Assembly (NCBI GenBank): GCA_022453515.1
Contig: JAJNNY010000098.1
Location: 1 to 64,000 of the forward strand
Direction: 5' to 3'
Length of the DNA stretch: 64,000 nucleotides
Source of the DNA: Astrocystis sublimbata
Taxonomy: Eukaryota; Ascomycota; Sordariomycetes; Xylariales; Xylariaceae
Shown here: positions 10,295 through 21,377 of the stretch, piece after piece
Layout of the letters: every line of letters begins with the position of its first letter
Position numbering within the stretch: position 1 is the stretch's first letter
The notes under the pieces: model-generated
What the model was told of the DNA's origin: nothing
What the model saw: the letters and a program-made list of their open reading frames with translations, nothing else
The model's database searches: none
Made by a program: the position numbers and the translations under genes

Positions 10295-13200
10295 ATGCCG
10301 TCATTCGAGCGCGAGCTGCCGCCGTCTGACAGACATCTGAGACACCAACATTCTGCCTCGTCCAGCGCTCTAGTGCCCATGTAAGTAAACTCGACCTTCG
10401 ATCAACACTGACGTGTCGTGTCGCCGCAGCCATGTCGTTGCTCTTCCGCATGCTGACCCAGAAGCACAGGTGGGATAGCTCAGACCCTGATCGGGCTCCT
10501 CCGCCCCTGCCGCTGAACCCAGTGTCGCCCGGCGAGCGCACATCACGAGCTGGCACGTCGCTGGCTATACAGAATGCACACGCCGCGCTGACGGAGAAGG
10601 CACGCGAAAACGCTCGCGAGCATGCCCTCGTACCCGTCCTCCACAAGCGAAACACAGACATATCACCAGAGAGAGGCCTGGTTCAGCGCCCAAGCCCCCA
10701 CAAACGCATGCAATCGATGCAGCCAGGCAGTGTTCGCGACCTCAGTCTGATGATAGAAGGATCTCGAGGCTCGGCGAACTCTACACCCAGGGGGTCACCA
10801 GAGAAGGAAAGATTTGCTCGTCCAGAAACACCAACTCGGAACAGAGAGCCTGAGAAAGAAGCGAAGTCGAGCGAGAAAGACTCTTCTATTGGCTCAATCT
10901 CCATACCCGCCCACCTCACGCCCGCCATGCGTCCTTCTTCGCGCTGGCAGCAGCACAGCATACTAGGCGAGAACACGCCGCCGCAGTCTGCTACCATGAT
11001 GGCATTGCAGAATATGTCATCTCCGGCAGCACGTGAAATCGAGTCACCTCTTGCCACTGTCACAAACAATGCAACAGCACCTTCACAGCCACACGATCAG
11101 CTATCAAACCAGCTCCTCACACTCACGAACATTGCAACCGCACTCCAAAAGGAGATGGCAGCGTTGAGCAGGCGAAGTCGCGACAACGCTACCGACCTCA
11201 TGAGTCTTAAGGAAGCTACACATGCCAGAGATGAGGATATTCGGAAAACCTTGCGAGACCTGGCTTCCAACCCCGACAGCAACAGACTGAACCGCGACAC
11301 GTATAATGGCGGACTATATCTCGACAACAAAGCCTTTAACAGCTCCACCTCACCAGTGCAAAAATCTGCTCGTCCATACGCCCTTCCGCGTATACCATCT
11401 CCAAACAGCTTCGCCGCTTCCCTCGATAGAGAGTCCATACTGAGCACACCGTCGTTAGTCGGCGGCGCCAGTGAAACACCCGCCACCATGGCATTATTGG
11501 AAAAGATCATTCGAGAGATGGGAACGAAGGATGGGAATGACATGATGATGGACCGCTTGTCTGAGCTGGCGGAGAAGCTCGTGGGCATGGCCTCTGCCAC
11601 AAAGGTAGAGGAGCTGCTCACTCATGTAAAGACCATGAGACAGGAGCAAGCCATAGTCCCAGCAAGAGGCAACGCACCAACTACATCCAGAAGTCTCAGT
11701 TTCGACAGCACTGACGATGTATCGGAAAATTATTTCCAACACAGCGGAGCCATGGGCCAACACGTGGAGCGGCTTCTCGGAGACAGCACTGGTCGCCGCG
11801 CTTCCGCCCCCGGACGCCCTAACGACGTTCTTAACGATGAGGTCATTAAGATCATTCGTTCTGTCAAGGACAGCGTTGCCGCAGGTGGCGGATTAACAGC
11901 TGAGGTCAAGGCACTAGTCAGGGAACTACGAGGTGAAGTCCTCGGCATGGGCAGAGAGCTTGGCCGAAAACTTGAGGAAACCGGCGGCGGCAAGGCACCG
12001 CACACCAGTAGTAAGGGTGAGCCGAGCAAAGCAGAGCTGGCGAGGATTGTCGAGGAAGGCCTGGACCAGATGAAGGTCTACATGCAGCAACGTCTACGGG
12101 AACACAGGCGGGAATCGAACGAGTCGGAGAAGTCCGTGATCGACTACCAGGAGATTTACAACGCGATGAGAACAGCCATCAGCGATGCACACGCCAACAA
12201 ACCCAAGGACCCCAAGCTGAGCCGTGACGACGTTCTCAACGCAGTCAAGGATGCCTGGGAGAATTATAAGCCTGAGATTTCAATTGAACAGGTCGGCCTA
12301 GAACGCGATGAGGTCCTCGCCTGCATCAAGGAAGGCCTACAGGAATTCGCTCCCCAGCAGGAATTCCCGGAGACCGCAACACGAGAAGAGGTCTTCACCG
12401 CTGTGGTAGAAGGAATGAAGCATTTCGTACCCCCTAAGATTGACACACCCGAGACCCTATCTCGCGACGAGGTTCTCGAGGCAGTCAGAGAGTGCCTGGA
12501 AGAGTTCGAATTCCCTGTCGCTCCGTCTCCTGAGCGTGATGAGCTCACTCGGGAAGATGTGCTCCATGCCACCAAACAGGCTCTTGATGAATTCGACTTC
12601 CCCGATCCAACTACTGCCCTGGTGGCTCACGATGCGGGGAACTCCGAGATTGTTGAGAGACTGCACGACATCATGCAGTACATGCAAGACGAATTCAAAA
12701 CTGCCACGGCACAAGCCAAGCAGAGTCTCGCGGACAATGAGCGAGATACTGAACAGGTTCTGCAGGCGACCAAGGACAGCTCTCAGCAAGTTATTCAAGC
12801 AACCCAGGATGGCACCGAGCAGGTCCTGCATGTTGCCAAGGACAGTACTGAGCAGGTCCTAGACGCAACAAAGGCCGGATTCGAGACTCTACGTGCACAT
12901 ATAGAAGGATACGTGGAGAAGATGGCCGAAAACAGCGGTTCCGGTGCTCAAGAAGAACTCATGGAGAATCTTGTCAACGGTCTCGAAGGCTTCCGCGATG
13001 AGCTTAGCGAGCTAATTACCAAGTCGTCTGATGGCTCTAGAGATCATGTTAAGCAGGAGATTGAGTCGCTGCGGGATGCTGTAAATTCCCAACTGGTTCC
13101 TCATGTGCCTCCCCCAGTCGACAACAAGGAAGCTCTTGAGGCGATCAGGGAAGGTCTCGAGCGAGTTCGAGGCGATTTGATGCGTCCTCATGCTGGCACC

Positions 13201-16200
13201 ACAGATATCCTGGATGCTCTGTCTGAAGGCTTCAGTGAGATCCGGACATGCATTGAGAAGGTGAACGACAAGCCTGTTGATTTGACCGCCAACGATGAGA
13301 TTCTCGATGCTCTCAAGTCCGGTCTCGACGACGTCCGTGCTGATATTGATACTCTGCGAGGGGGCAGTGACAAGGACAAAGCCTTGATAACAGTCAATAA
13401 CCCCGAGCTCGACAATGTCACGCTAACAGACTTAATAAGGCATGATGATATCAAGAACATTGAACACATCATGACCGACTTGCAGATGAAAATGCAAACC
13501 ATTGAACTCGCACAACCCGCCGCATCCACTGTTTCTGCTGCACCAGCTGGTGGCTTGTCGAAGGAAGACCTGGCCGAAATGGAACAAATTCTTCGGAATG
13601 GTGTGTCCAAGACGGACCTCAATGAGATGGAGGAGAGGCTTCGAGATGGCGTCAATGAAAAAACCCTCAATGAAATGGAAGAGCTGCTCCGTCAAGGAGT
13701 ATCCAAGGAGGACCTGAACCAAATGGAAGAGATCCTCCGATCTATGCAGGAGTCTATGGCAGGAATGACAAGTGCGTCGACGACAAGGGACATTGACAGC
13801 GAAACGACCGAGAAACCTGAGAAACCTGAGAAATCCATCAACTTGGAGGATGGGGCCACCAAGGAAGATGTCCAGGCTATCGAAACCATTCTGCGTAACA
13901 CCAAAGGTCGGTTAGATGACCTAATTGATGGCGAACAAGCTGTCAGGAAGGATCACGTCGATGGTGTTGAGGCCTTGGTTCTGGAGACAAAGGAGTCCCT
14001 CGGTAACGTCACATCTCAGCTCGAAAATATCAGTCGCAAGGAGGACCTCCTCGCCCTTGAGTCTCTTGTAACCCAGATCACGGTTGCCCTTGACGAGATG
14101 AAGGAACGCGCCGAAAAGTCCCTTGAAGACCCTGAGAAGGTTACCAAGACTCATGTGGACACAATCGAGCTCACTGTGTACGACATCAAGGCGCTGCTAG
14201 AGAAGATCGCCAACACCGATATCGCCGCGTTGCCATCGAAAGACGACCTTAACAAGATCGAAGAGGTCGTAAGAGACATCAAAGCCTACAACTCTGAAGA
14301 ATTGCCGTCGAGGGAAGACTGGAAGGCTGTTGAAGACGTTGTCCGGAATATCAAAGACTACAACGTAGAGTCTCTGGTTTCCAAAGACGATCTAAAGCTT
14401 GTCGAGCATGTCGTGATGGAAATCAAAGATCACAGCACTACTCTGCCCTCTAAAGACGACTTCAAAGCCGTCGAGGAGATCGTCAAAGAGATCAAAGATC
14501 ACAATGCTGCCCAGGCGGAAGCCAACTCCACTGCTCTCGCCAATAGGCAAACTGAAGTTATTAGTGTCAACGAGCGAGTTGCTGAGGTCAAAGAGTTCTT
14601 GCAGGACTTCCAAGCTATGGCTAAAGAAAGACTCGAGACTGGCGGTAATGGCGTAGAGACCATCGGTTGGATGCTCGAAGGTCTCGGCGAGACAATCAAC
14701 AAGAACGCCACCGTTGGTAGTGACGTGCAAGAGATGTTTGAGTTGATGAAGGCGGAATTCGAGGAGACCAGAGCCAGCATGGTGGGTTCCAAGCTTGACA
14801 CCGACGAGAAGCTTAAAGAGACCACCGACTTGCTCAACGAGCAGATCACGGGAAAGATTGGCGAGCTCGTCACCAAGTACGAGGAGTTCCAGCTTGTCAT
14901 GGAAGACCGGACAAAGGCTGGAGAGGCTCGAGACCTCGAGATGGAAGCCGCCGTAGTCGGCAACAAGGCAGTTACGGAAGAGCTCAAAGTGCTTATTGAC
15001 ACTCTCGGCTCGACTGTCACCGACTCACTCGAGAAGATGGAGGAAGCGTCAAAGACCGTCTTCGACAAAGTCGAGATGCTGTACAGCAAGGCTGAAGACA
15101 GCCACCTCGAGGACAAGGCCGAGCACCAGATGACACGCGAGCAAGTCAAGGAAGCTATCGGTGTTGTCGAGGGTCTCCAAGGCCAAGTCACCGATTATCA
15201 CCCCAAGCTTCTCGATGCAGTCAAAGATGTTCTCCTCGTTGTTGGGCAGCACTTCGAACACTCCAAGAACTCCACAAGTGACATCCAGAAATGCATTGAG
15301 GATGCCAAGCCGCCACCCCTGTTGGAACTGCTGCCGCCACCTCCCAAGGAATACGATGATACCGAAGTCCGTTCTAAGCTGGACAGCTTGAACACTGAAG
15401 TTCACTCGAAGTTGGATAAACTTGTCGACCACACCCACGCGGCAGGCAAGGCTTATTCCCAGCTCGATACCCTTGACAAGGTTCATCAACAGGTGGTCAA
15501 GACGGCCGCCGACATCAACCAATTCCTGGCTACGCAAAAGCAGCGAATTGAGAGCGAGCACGAGGATCGTGCGAAGACGCTGCAAGAGCAAACCATCGCT
15601 CTTGAGCTCCAGAGAGCTGAGCAAGAACATGTCAATTCCGCCCTCGCTGTTCTCCGTGACGAAGAAGCACAGCTCCGGGAAAGCGTTCTCTCTCTACGGA
15701 CCGAGCAGGAGTTCCTGACACGGCAGAAGACCAGATTGACAGCTGACGTGTCTTCTCTCGAGACCGCTCTCCACCTCCGCCGCGAGGAGCTGCATGCCAT
15801 GGACGTCCGCGCCGAAGGTCTAGAGCGCCGGATTCTCGAGGGTGTGCTCGATCACTCCCGTGCCCTCCTCATCACCAAATCCAGCACCAAAGGCCGCGAC
15901 GCTATGAGCCGGAAGCGCGTCGCCCGATCTAGCCTGGGAGGCAGCGAGCTACCCAACGCGGCCAACAAGCCTCTCTCCAACAAGCCTCGTGCAGCCGTCA
16001 ACATGGCCGTCAACGGCAACCGCGCTAGCCTCGTCCCGAATCCGGCCGGTGCGAGCCGAAGAATCTTGTCTCTCAGCCAGATCACGAACAACGTACCTAC
16101 GGGTGGTCTGAACAGGAGCCAGAGCGTCCGGACGGCAGCGGCGCGCAAGAGAAGCTGGGGCCCTGAGCAAGTAAGGGGCGGAAAGGGCTACGGCGACCTC

Positions 16201-16638
16201 GACAAGGAGAACGTCGACTCGGTCCGCGAGATGGACGAGGACGGACGCGATGACGACGGCGACGCGGACGACTACCGCGACGTCACTCCCAAGCCGGACA
16301 TCCCGACGCCCGTGGGCGAGGAGGACGAGGCAGAGGCCGCTGCTAGCGATGCGGACACACTGCGTCGCTCGTCGCTCGGTACTACTGTCGTCACCGGCAC
16401 GGAGACGGAGGGGGGCTACAGTGGCTACAGTGACGATGACGGCTACTCGGACAGAGAAAACGAAACTATGAGCGAGTGCGAGTGGACCGAGAGTAATGCC
16501 AGCGGTAGCACGGGGAGAAGAAGCGGAGGCGGGCGCGGAAGCTATGGCTCGGAGAGCATTGTTTCGGAAAGCGTCGCTGACTCGTCGGAGAGCATTGCGG
16601 GTGAGGGTGAGGTTGTGGTGTATGCGGGTCGGGGGTAG
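10295..16638 (+). CDS. Very large coiled-coil protein with four families of internal repeats
   Basis: Two exons, 10295-10380 and 10470-16638, give 2084 aa. The small first exon encodes MPSFERELPPSDRHLRHQHS, and the join yields ...ALVPMWDSSDPDRAPPPLP, which reads as a natural proline-rich N-terminus; the first in-frame ATG of the long exon (10432) then falls inside the intron. The body is highly charged and helical: long coiled coils plus tandem repeats of about 35 aa at residues ~612-743 (LSRDDVLNAVKDAWENY type), 11 aa at ~791-830 (EQVLQATKDSS), 17 aa at ~1058-1122 (LSKEDLAEMEQILRNGV) and ~23-25 aa at ~1283-1375 (LPSKDDLNKIEEVVRDIK). A heptad coiled coil around 1700-1810 is followed by a basic then acidic, Ser/Gly-rich disordered tail. 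I do not recognise an enzymatic domain. A structural or scaffold role is inferred from composition only. Confidence 0.85.
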
Positions 16639-17423
16639 ACCTCTTGCAACATTTGAACCTTTCTTGATGTATAGGGGGGTTGGGATTGGAAGGAGTAGGG
16701 CGTCTGCGTTGTTTATATCTTGTCACGCCTCTTCGGATGAAGAGAAACACTTTTTCTATGTTCATGTTTAGGATTGATTGTTTGAGTCACGGCCTCGATC
16801 GGATGCGCTCTGGGTTGGAATGGAATGGGAATGTCGGCTTGAATCATCGATTGGTTGGTTGGTTGACGGGATTGGGAACTTTTCAGCTTCAGCATGTATT
16901 GAAGCATGGGTCTTTCTCTCACTGAAGAGAAAGCAGGAATCGAGACATTGTTTGGTGTCTTCAGATCAGAGTATCGAAAATAAGAGAATAATTGACTACT
17001 CAAGTGCATTTGATAGATAGAATCAATCATCTGTCCTTCCTCGCGTTCCCTTGTTCGTACGATAGATATTTATATACCAATAATGAATTTAATGTGTCTG
17101 GTTCATCATCATGCCTTTTTTCTTGTGACGTAAATTTCATTCTCGTTTGACTTATTCGTTACTGGGACCGATATCTTTGACGTTATGTATTGTGTGCGTG
17201 AATGTTACAATTTGATCTTATAAGTTCGTCCTTCCCCTTTGCTTGATAAAACCCAATGTACCTAAGCAGTGCCATGATATTGCGCCCCCCTCCCTGGTCC
17301 TATTTGCGTTTGACCAACTCATATTCATCAGCCAGCGTAGCGTAGTATTACATTCTTTAACATTTCCCCGTTTTTTTTTTAAATCCATGGTCACGTTATA
17401 CATACAGCAGCTTCGCATTTATT
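16639..17423. other. Intergenic between convergent genes
   Basis: 3' regions of the coiled-coil gene (plus) and the seryl-tRNA synthetase gene (minus). AT-rich, with a run of ten T near 17372. Nothing else seen. Confidence 0.6.
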
Positions 17424-19061
17424 TCAAGAAGTCGATCGATGCCTCATCTCAATCTTGTCCTTGCCATCCATCCACGGACGCAGGCACTCGGGGATAGCAA
17501 CAGCCTGCTGGTCCTCGTCCCAGCCATTCTCCAGAATGGCAGCCAGGACCCTCGGGACGGCCAGCGCCGTGCCGTTGACGGTATAGGGGTACGCTAGCTT
17601 GGCGCCGGGGAGGTTGGTGCGCAGGCGCGTGGCGAGGCGGCGGGCCTGGTAGTCGGTGCAGATGCTCGCGCTCGTGACCTCGCCCCAGCCGGCGTTGAGG
17701 CCCTGGGCGGCGCGCGAGGGGAAGAAGGCCTCGATGTCGATCTTGCGCGCGGCCGAGGCGCCCAGGTCCGTCGACGGCATCTCCAGCACGCGGCAATGCA
17801 GCCCTAGAGAGGACAGGATCTCCGTCTGCGCGTCCACCATCTCGTTGAAGACTTCGGTTGCTTCTTCGTCGTCGGGTGCTGTCCAGGCGAACATCTCCAC
17901 CTTGGTGAACTCGTGCACGCGGTACAGGCCTTTCGTCTCGGCCCCCCGCGCCCCGGCCTCGGCGCGGTAGCAGCGTGATACGCCGACTCGCTTTGAGGGC
18001 AGCTCGGTCACTTCGAAGATGCTGTCGGCGCGCATGCCGGCGAGCGGGATCTCGGCTGTGCCTGCGAGACTGAGCTCTGGTTTTCCGCGCGCGGCGTCGG
18101 CGGAGGATTGCGCGAGGGCGTACACCTGGGTCTCGCCGTGCTGGTCGCGAGGCTGGAAGCCGCAGGCGTCGGCGATATGGCTGTAGACGATACTCGGTGG
18201 CGCAACCTGGCGCCACCCAGGCACGCGGGTGAGGCTGGCGAGGGCGTATGACACCAGGGCTTGCTCGAGCTGGGCGCCTTCGTCAAGCAAGTAGTACCAG
18301 CCCCAGCCGGAGGTGGTGGCGGCGGCGGCGAAGTCGAGGATGCCGAGCTCGGAGCCGATGTGGACGTGCGAGCGCCAGACGCGGTCGGACGAGGGCGAGG
18401 TCGACTCGAAGGGGTGCGGCTCGTTGATGTAGCTGAGCACGCGCGGCTCGTCGCCCCGTGGGGTTTCTTCGGATGTCAGGTTCGGGATGGCGAGGGCGAG
18501 GTCGGACATCTCGGTCGTGAGACGTTCTTCGTCGTTTTCGATTGTGGACAGTTTCTGCTTGAGCTGACGGGCCTCGTCGAGGAGGTGCTCCTTGGTCATG
18601 GTCCTGACGTCTCGGTGGCGCTTCTCTTGTGATTCATCTGGTGGTTCTGCCTCGTCCTCGTGCTGGATGGTTGCTGGGTTTGCGATCTGGCGGTGCAAGG
18701 CGTTGGCGCGCGTGCGCAGGCTGCGGCCGTCATCGTGGCGGGCTTGCCATTGGACGAAGAGCTCGTTGATGAGGGCGGGGTACGTAGATTGGTTCTTGTA
18801 GTTGCGCTCTATGCAGTTCTTCTCGTACAGCTCTGGGTTTTGGCGGATGTGCTTTAGGTCGGGATTTGGCCGAGGCGCCGTCGAGGGTCGTTGCTGCTGC
18901 TGGTGCAGCTTCTCTGCGACATCGTCGGCGTCGGAGCTGGGCTTGGAGCTCCGTCTGGAACGTGATCGGGTGATGGAGAGCGGGGTTAGGGGTATTCTTG
19001 TGGTCCTCAGCCGGACCAGCCGGCATTGTGGATGTGTGAGTACTGATCTTGCAGCTCTCAT
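17424..19061 (-). CDS. DIA4: Seryl-tRNA synthetase, mitochondrial (class II)
   Basis: Single exon of 545 aa. The enzyme charges tRNA-Ser with serine for mitochondrial translation. An Arg/Ser/Thr-rich N-terminus (MRAARSVLTHPQCRLVRLRT) without early acidic residues fits a matrix-targeting signal. Residues ~65-195 form the long antiparallel coiled-coil arm that grips the tRNA, beginning DLKHIRQNPELYEKNCIERN. The class II core follows: motif 2 is seen as GVSRCYRAEAGARGAETKGL with the Arg that binds ATP, then YRVHEFTKVEMF, and motif 3 as VNGTALAVPRVLAAILENGW with the conserved Arg. Yeast DIA4 is the mitochondrial counterpart. An acidic insert (about residues 132-146) sits in the arm. Cytosolic fungal SerRS has a different, basic C-terminal extension, absent here. 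The codons are GC-rich, unlike the neighbouring plus-strand accessory genes. Confidence 0.92.
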   Translation of the reverse strand: MRAARSVLTHPQCRLVRLRTTRIPLTPLSITRSRSRRSSKPSSDADDVAEKLHQQQQRPSTAPRPNPDLKHIRQNPELYEKNCIERNYKNQSTYPALINELFVQWQARHDDGRSLRTRANALHRQIANPATIQHEDEAEPPDESQEKRHRDVRTMTKEHLLDEARQLKQKLSTIENDEERLTTEMSDLALAIPNLTSEETPRGDEPRVLSYINEPHPFESTSPSSDRVWRSHVHIGSELGILDFAAAATTSGWGWYYLLDEGAQLEQALVSYALASLTRVPGWRQVAPPSIVYSHIADACGFQPRDQHGETQVYALAQSSADAARGKPELSLAGTAEIPLAGMRADSIFEVTELPSKRVGVSRCYRAEAGARGAETKGLYRVHEFTKVEMFAWTAPDDEEATEVFNEMVDAQTEILSSLGLHCRVLEMPSTDLGASAARKIDIEAFFPSRAAQGLNAGWGEVTSASICTDYQARRLATRLRTNLPGAKLAYPYTVNGTALAVPRVLAAILENGWDEDQQAVAIPECLRPWMDGKDKIEMRHRSTS

Positions 19062-19865
19062 CGTGTCAATTGAGAGCTGCCTCTCACGTTGGACAATACG
19101 ACATGCATGGAGAAAAGAGTTATGTCATGATCAACAAGTATTTTGTCGCAAGCAACGGAACGGCGCTTTGCTTGCCCCGCAGCTTACAGGGGTAGCTTCG
19201 TACAATCCCATTGGGTGGCGGAATCTACTATCGAATTGGCTGCTGATATTCTTCACGTGCATTTGTCCGATACGCATGGATGCATTTGTGTGACTCCTAA
19301 TCGTAATTCCACCTAACCTTAGATCATGGTATCGCGAAGGGGGTAGACATAACAGATATTGACTAAGTAACTATCTAAATTATAGTTGTCGTTTGTTTTA
19401 GCGATTTGGATATAGATAGATGTCCATTATGTATTCTTTGGGAAAGGGGAAATAACCTTGTCTGTAGTATCGATGTTTGGACTCGGTCGGGTTTCGTTAG
19501 AACGAATCCCCTTCCTCCTTTGGCATCGACCTTGCCGTGAGATGGTGGATATAACCAATTTCTCGCCATTCTCGCCATTTCACGACTACCTAGGTATTAT
19601 CGAAACACCTGACGCCATGCAGCCTGCGACGCCTGCTTGCTCTTTTAATCCAGGTCGCTCGAAAAACAGGCCATTGACCAATCAAGTGCTTCTTACGAGA
19701 GGAGCAGACATGGGATACCAGTGGCGGCGTCGTATCGGCGGTTACTATGCATAATTGAGTCTATGATAGCATGGCTAGTAGGCAATTCATGTATGGCGTG
19801 TGGAAAGCAGAGGAACCGTAGCCTATCGATTTTAGCAACCTGCAACGCCATCTCCGTCAAGCTAA
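19062..19865. other. Intergenic; probable eroded upstream part of the PNP module
   Basis: Starts with the upstream region of the seryl-tRNA synthetase gene. From about 19720 to 19865 the sequence has stops in all plus frames yet faintly resembles the GxGGG and IRLGDVVV region that precedes the surviving phosphorylase block; this is weak and should be tested. No intact gene seen. Confidence 0.4.
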
Positions 19866-20770
19866 GTCGCCCTCCACTATCCCGGCGTAGTTCAATGGGA
19901 CCTGGGCAAGGAAGTCATCGGAGACAAGTTCATACGAACAGGTGTGATGAACAATCCCCCTAGCGTACTGCTCACCGCGGTGTCTAGGGTGATGTCGGAA
20001 AATGATTTAGAAGGATCGAAGATACCAACGTATTTGGACGAAATGTTCGCCAGACATCCCCATTTGGCATCAAAATATGGGAAGTCAGAATCGTTGGTTG
20101 ATTTGAGATTCAAGGCAAAATACAACCATATAAAGGATGGCGAACTTCCCACCTTGGATGAGACAAACACACATGTTTTAGAGCAAAATGACAATGAGAA
20201 CGAAAATGAGGAGATTGAGGACGAGGAAATGGGTAGAGATTGCCTGGCATGCGACAAAACCCAGCTTATGAAAAGACGAGCGCGGACCGAGGCTCTACGA
20301 GTGCACTATGGTCTAATCGCATCAGGTAGTACTACCATTAACAACGCCGCCGTTCGGGAGAAACTTCGACGAGACCTCGGTGGAGATGTTCTCTGTCTTG
20401 AGACAGTGGCCGCCGGCATAATGGACACCTTCCCATCCATCGTCATACGAGGGATTTGTGACTATGCAGATTCCCACAAGAACAAATCATGGCAAGAGCT
20501 CGCGGCCGCCAATGCAGCTGCATATGCAAAAGAGCTCTTAGGATACATTCATCCGATTAGGAGAGATAGTCAGCGGATAGCCAAGGACGTACTGGACAGT
20601 AGTTAGTCGGCCCCGAGACTCCTGACTGTTCTTTTGGTCATGTGCTAATGATACATGTAGGAACATTCTCGGCTGGCTCATATCGACTGATCATGGACCG
20701 CGATGGGCCATCTGCGTCGAGGGACGAAAAGCTTGAAAATAATGCAGCTATTCGAACGCCCTTCTTTTAA
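19866..20770 (+). pseudogene. PNP-UDP phosphorylase-type module of a fungal NLR-like protein, N-terminally truncated
   Basis: The open frame begins right after an in-frame stop (19863-19865). It encodes a block starting HYPGVVQWDLGKEVIGDKFI; the first in-frame ATG is 19947. Exon 1 probably ends at 20601, with an intron 20602-20660 (GTTAGT...TGCTAAT...TAG) and a short exon to 20770. Conserved pieces of the C-terminal half of the PNP_UDP domain are clear: HYGLIASGSTTI, FPSIVIRGICDYADSHKNKS and AAAYAKELL. In fungi these domains are often the N-terminal effector of NACHT or NB-ARC receptors. The first half of the fold, with the phosphate-binding glycine loop, is missing, and the usual EMEAAG nucleoside motif reads ETVAAG, so an active phosphorylase is unlikely. 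An acidic insert lies between the PNP blocks. It could be a decayed NLR or a short expressed decoy; decay is favoured. Confidence 0.7.
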
Positions 20771-21377
20771 CGATGAAGGAACGACTGAATAAAATAAAGG
20801 GTCATCTTGGTACAGCTTTTCCTACGTGATTTTCAGGTTTGTGTACCTTTCCGTTTGTTTACACTGATGTCACTTTAATCTCTCTCTCTTCCTCCCCCCT
20901 TCTCACGCGTGCGCGCGGAGTGTATGCACGTAGTCGTGGCTAGTACGTATGCTGGTTCAATAGCTCGCTCCGCTTTCGATGCTCACATACCTGGCTGGAT
21001 TGCCCGTGTGACCTACGATGGTTACAAATAGTGAATATATGGCTGCCGTCGCCCCTTCGAAATACCACACAACAGCAATAGGTCATTGGCCTAGAAGCCA
21101 AGTTTATTAGAGCCGCATCTTGCATTTCAGCTCTATCCACAGATCCAGGCCCGCGTCCAGTCTTCTGTACCAAGCGCTCTCCTTTTGTAGTTCAAGAATC
21201 CCCTCCTGCTCAACTTTCTTCCTCCGTCGACCCTTTTCCCTGACCTCACCTTCGGCCCTCCTTTTCACCATATCAACATTCTTAAGTCAACATCACATCT
21301 TGACTCCTCTACTTGAACCTCCGCTGTTGTATGATACTTAGAGAGTTTATTACACATTCATCGTTGCTTCTGACACA
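20771..21377. other. Intergenic before the Helo-like gene
   Basis: Contains a pyrimidine-rich tract with TCTCTCTCTTCC near 20880 and a CT-rich leader at 21180-21330 directly before the next start. Likely promoter; no gene seen. Confidence 0.55.

Noticed and set aside
10432..10469. ATG at 10432 as the start of the coiled-coil protein
   Set aside because: The upstream mini-exon gives a better N-terminus and the frame at 10432 lies inside the likely intron.
12218..14505. Regular repeats considered as a CRISPR or satellite array
   Set aside because: They are protein-level repeats in one long coding frame with diverged codons.
14499..15191. 230-codon frame antisense to the coiled-coil gene
   Set aside because: Ser-rich shadow of the repeated coding frame; no domain.
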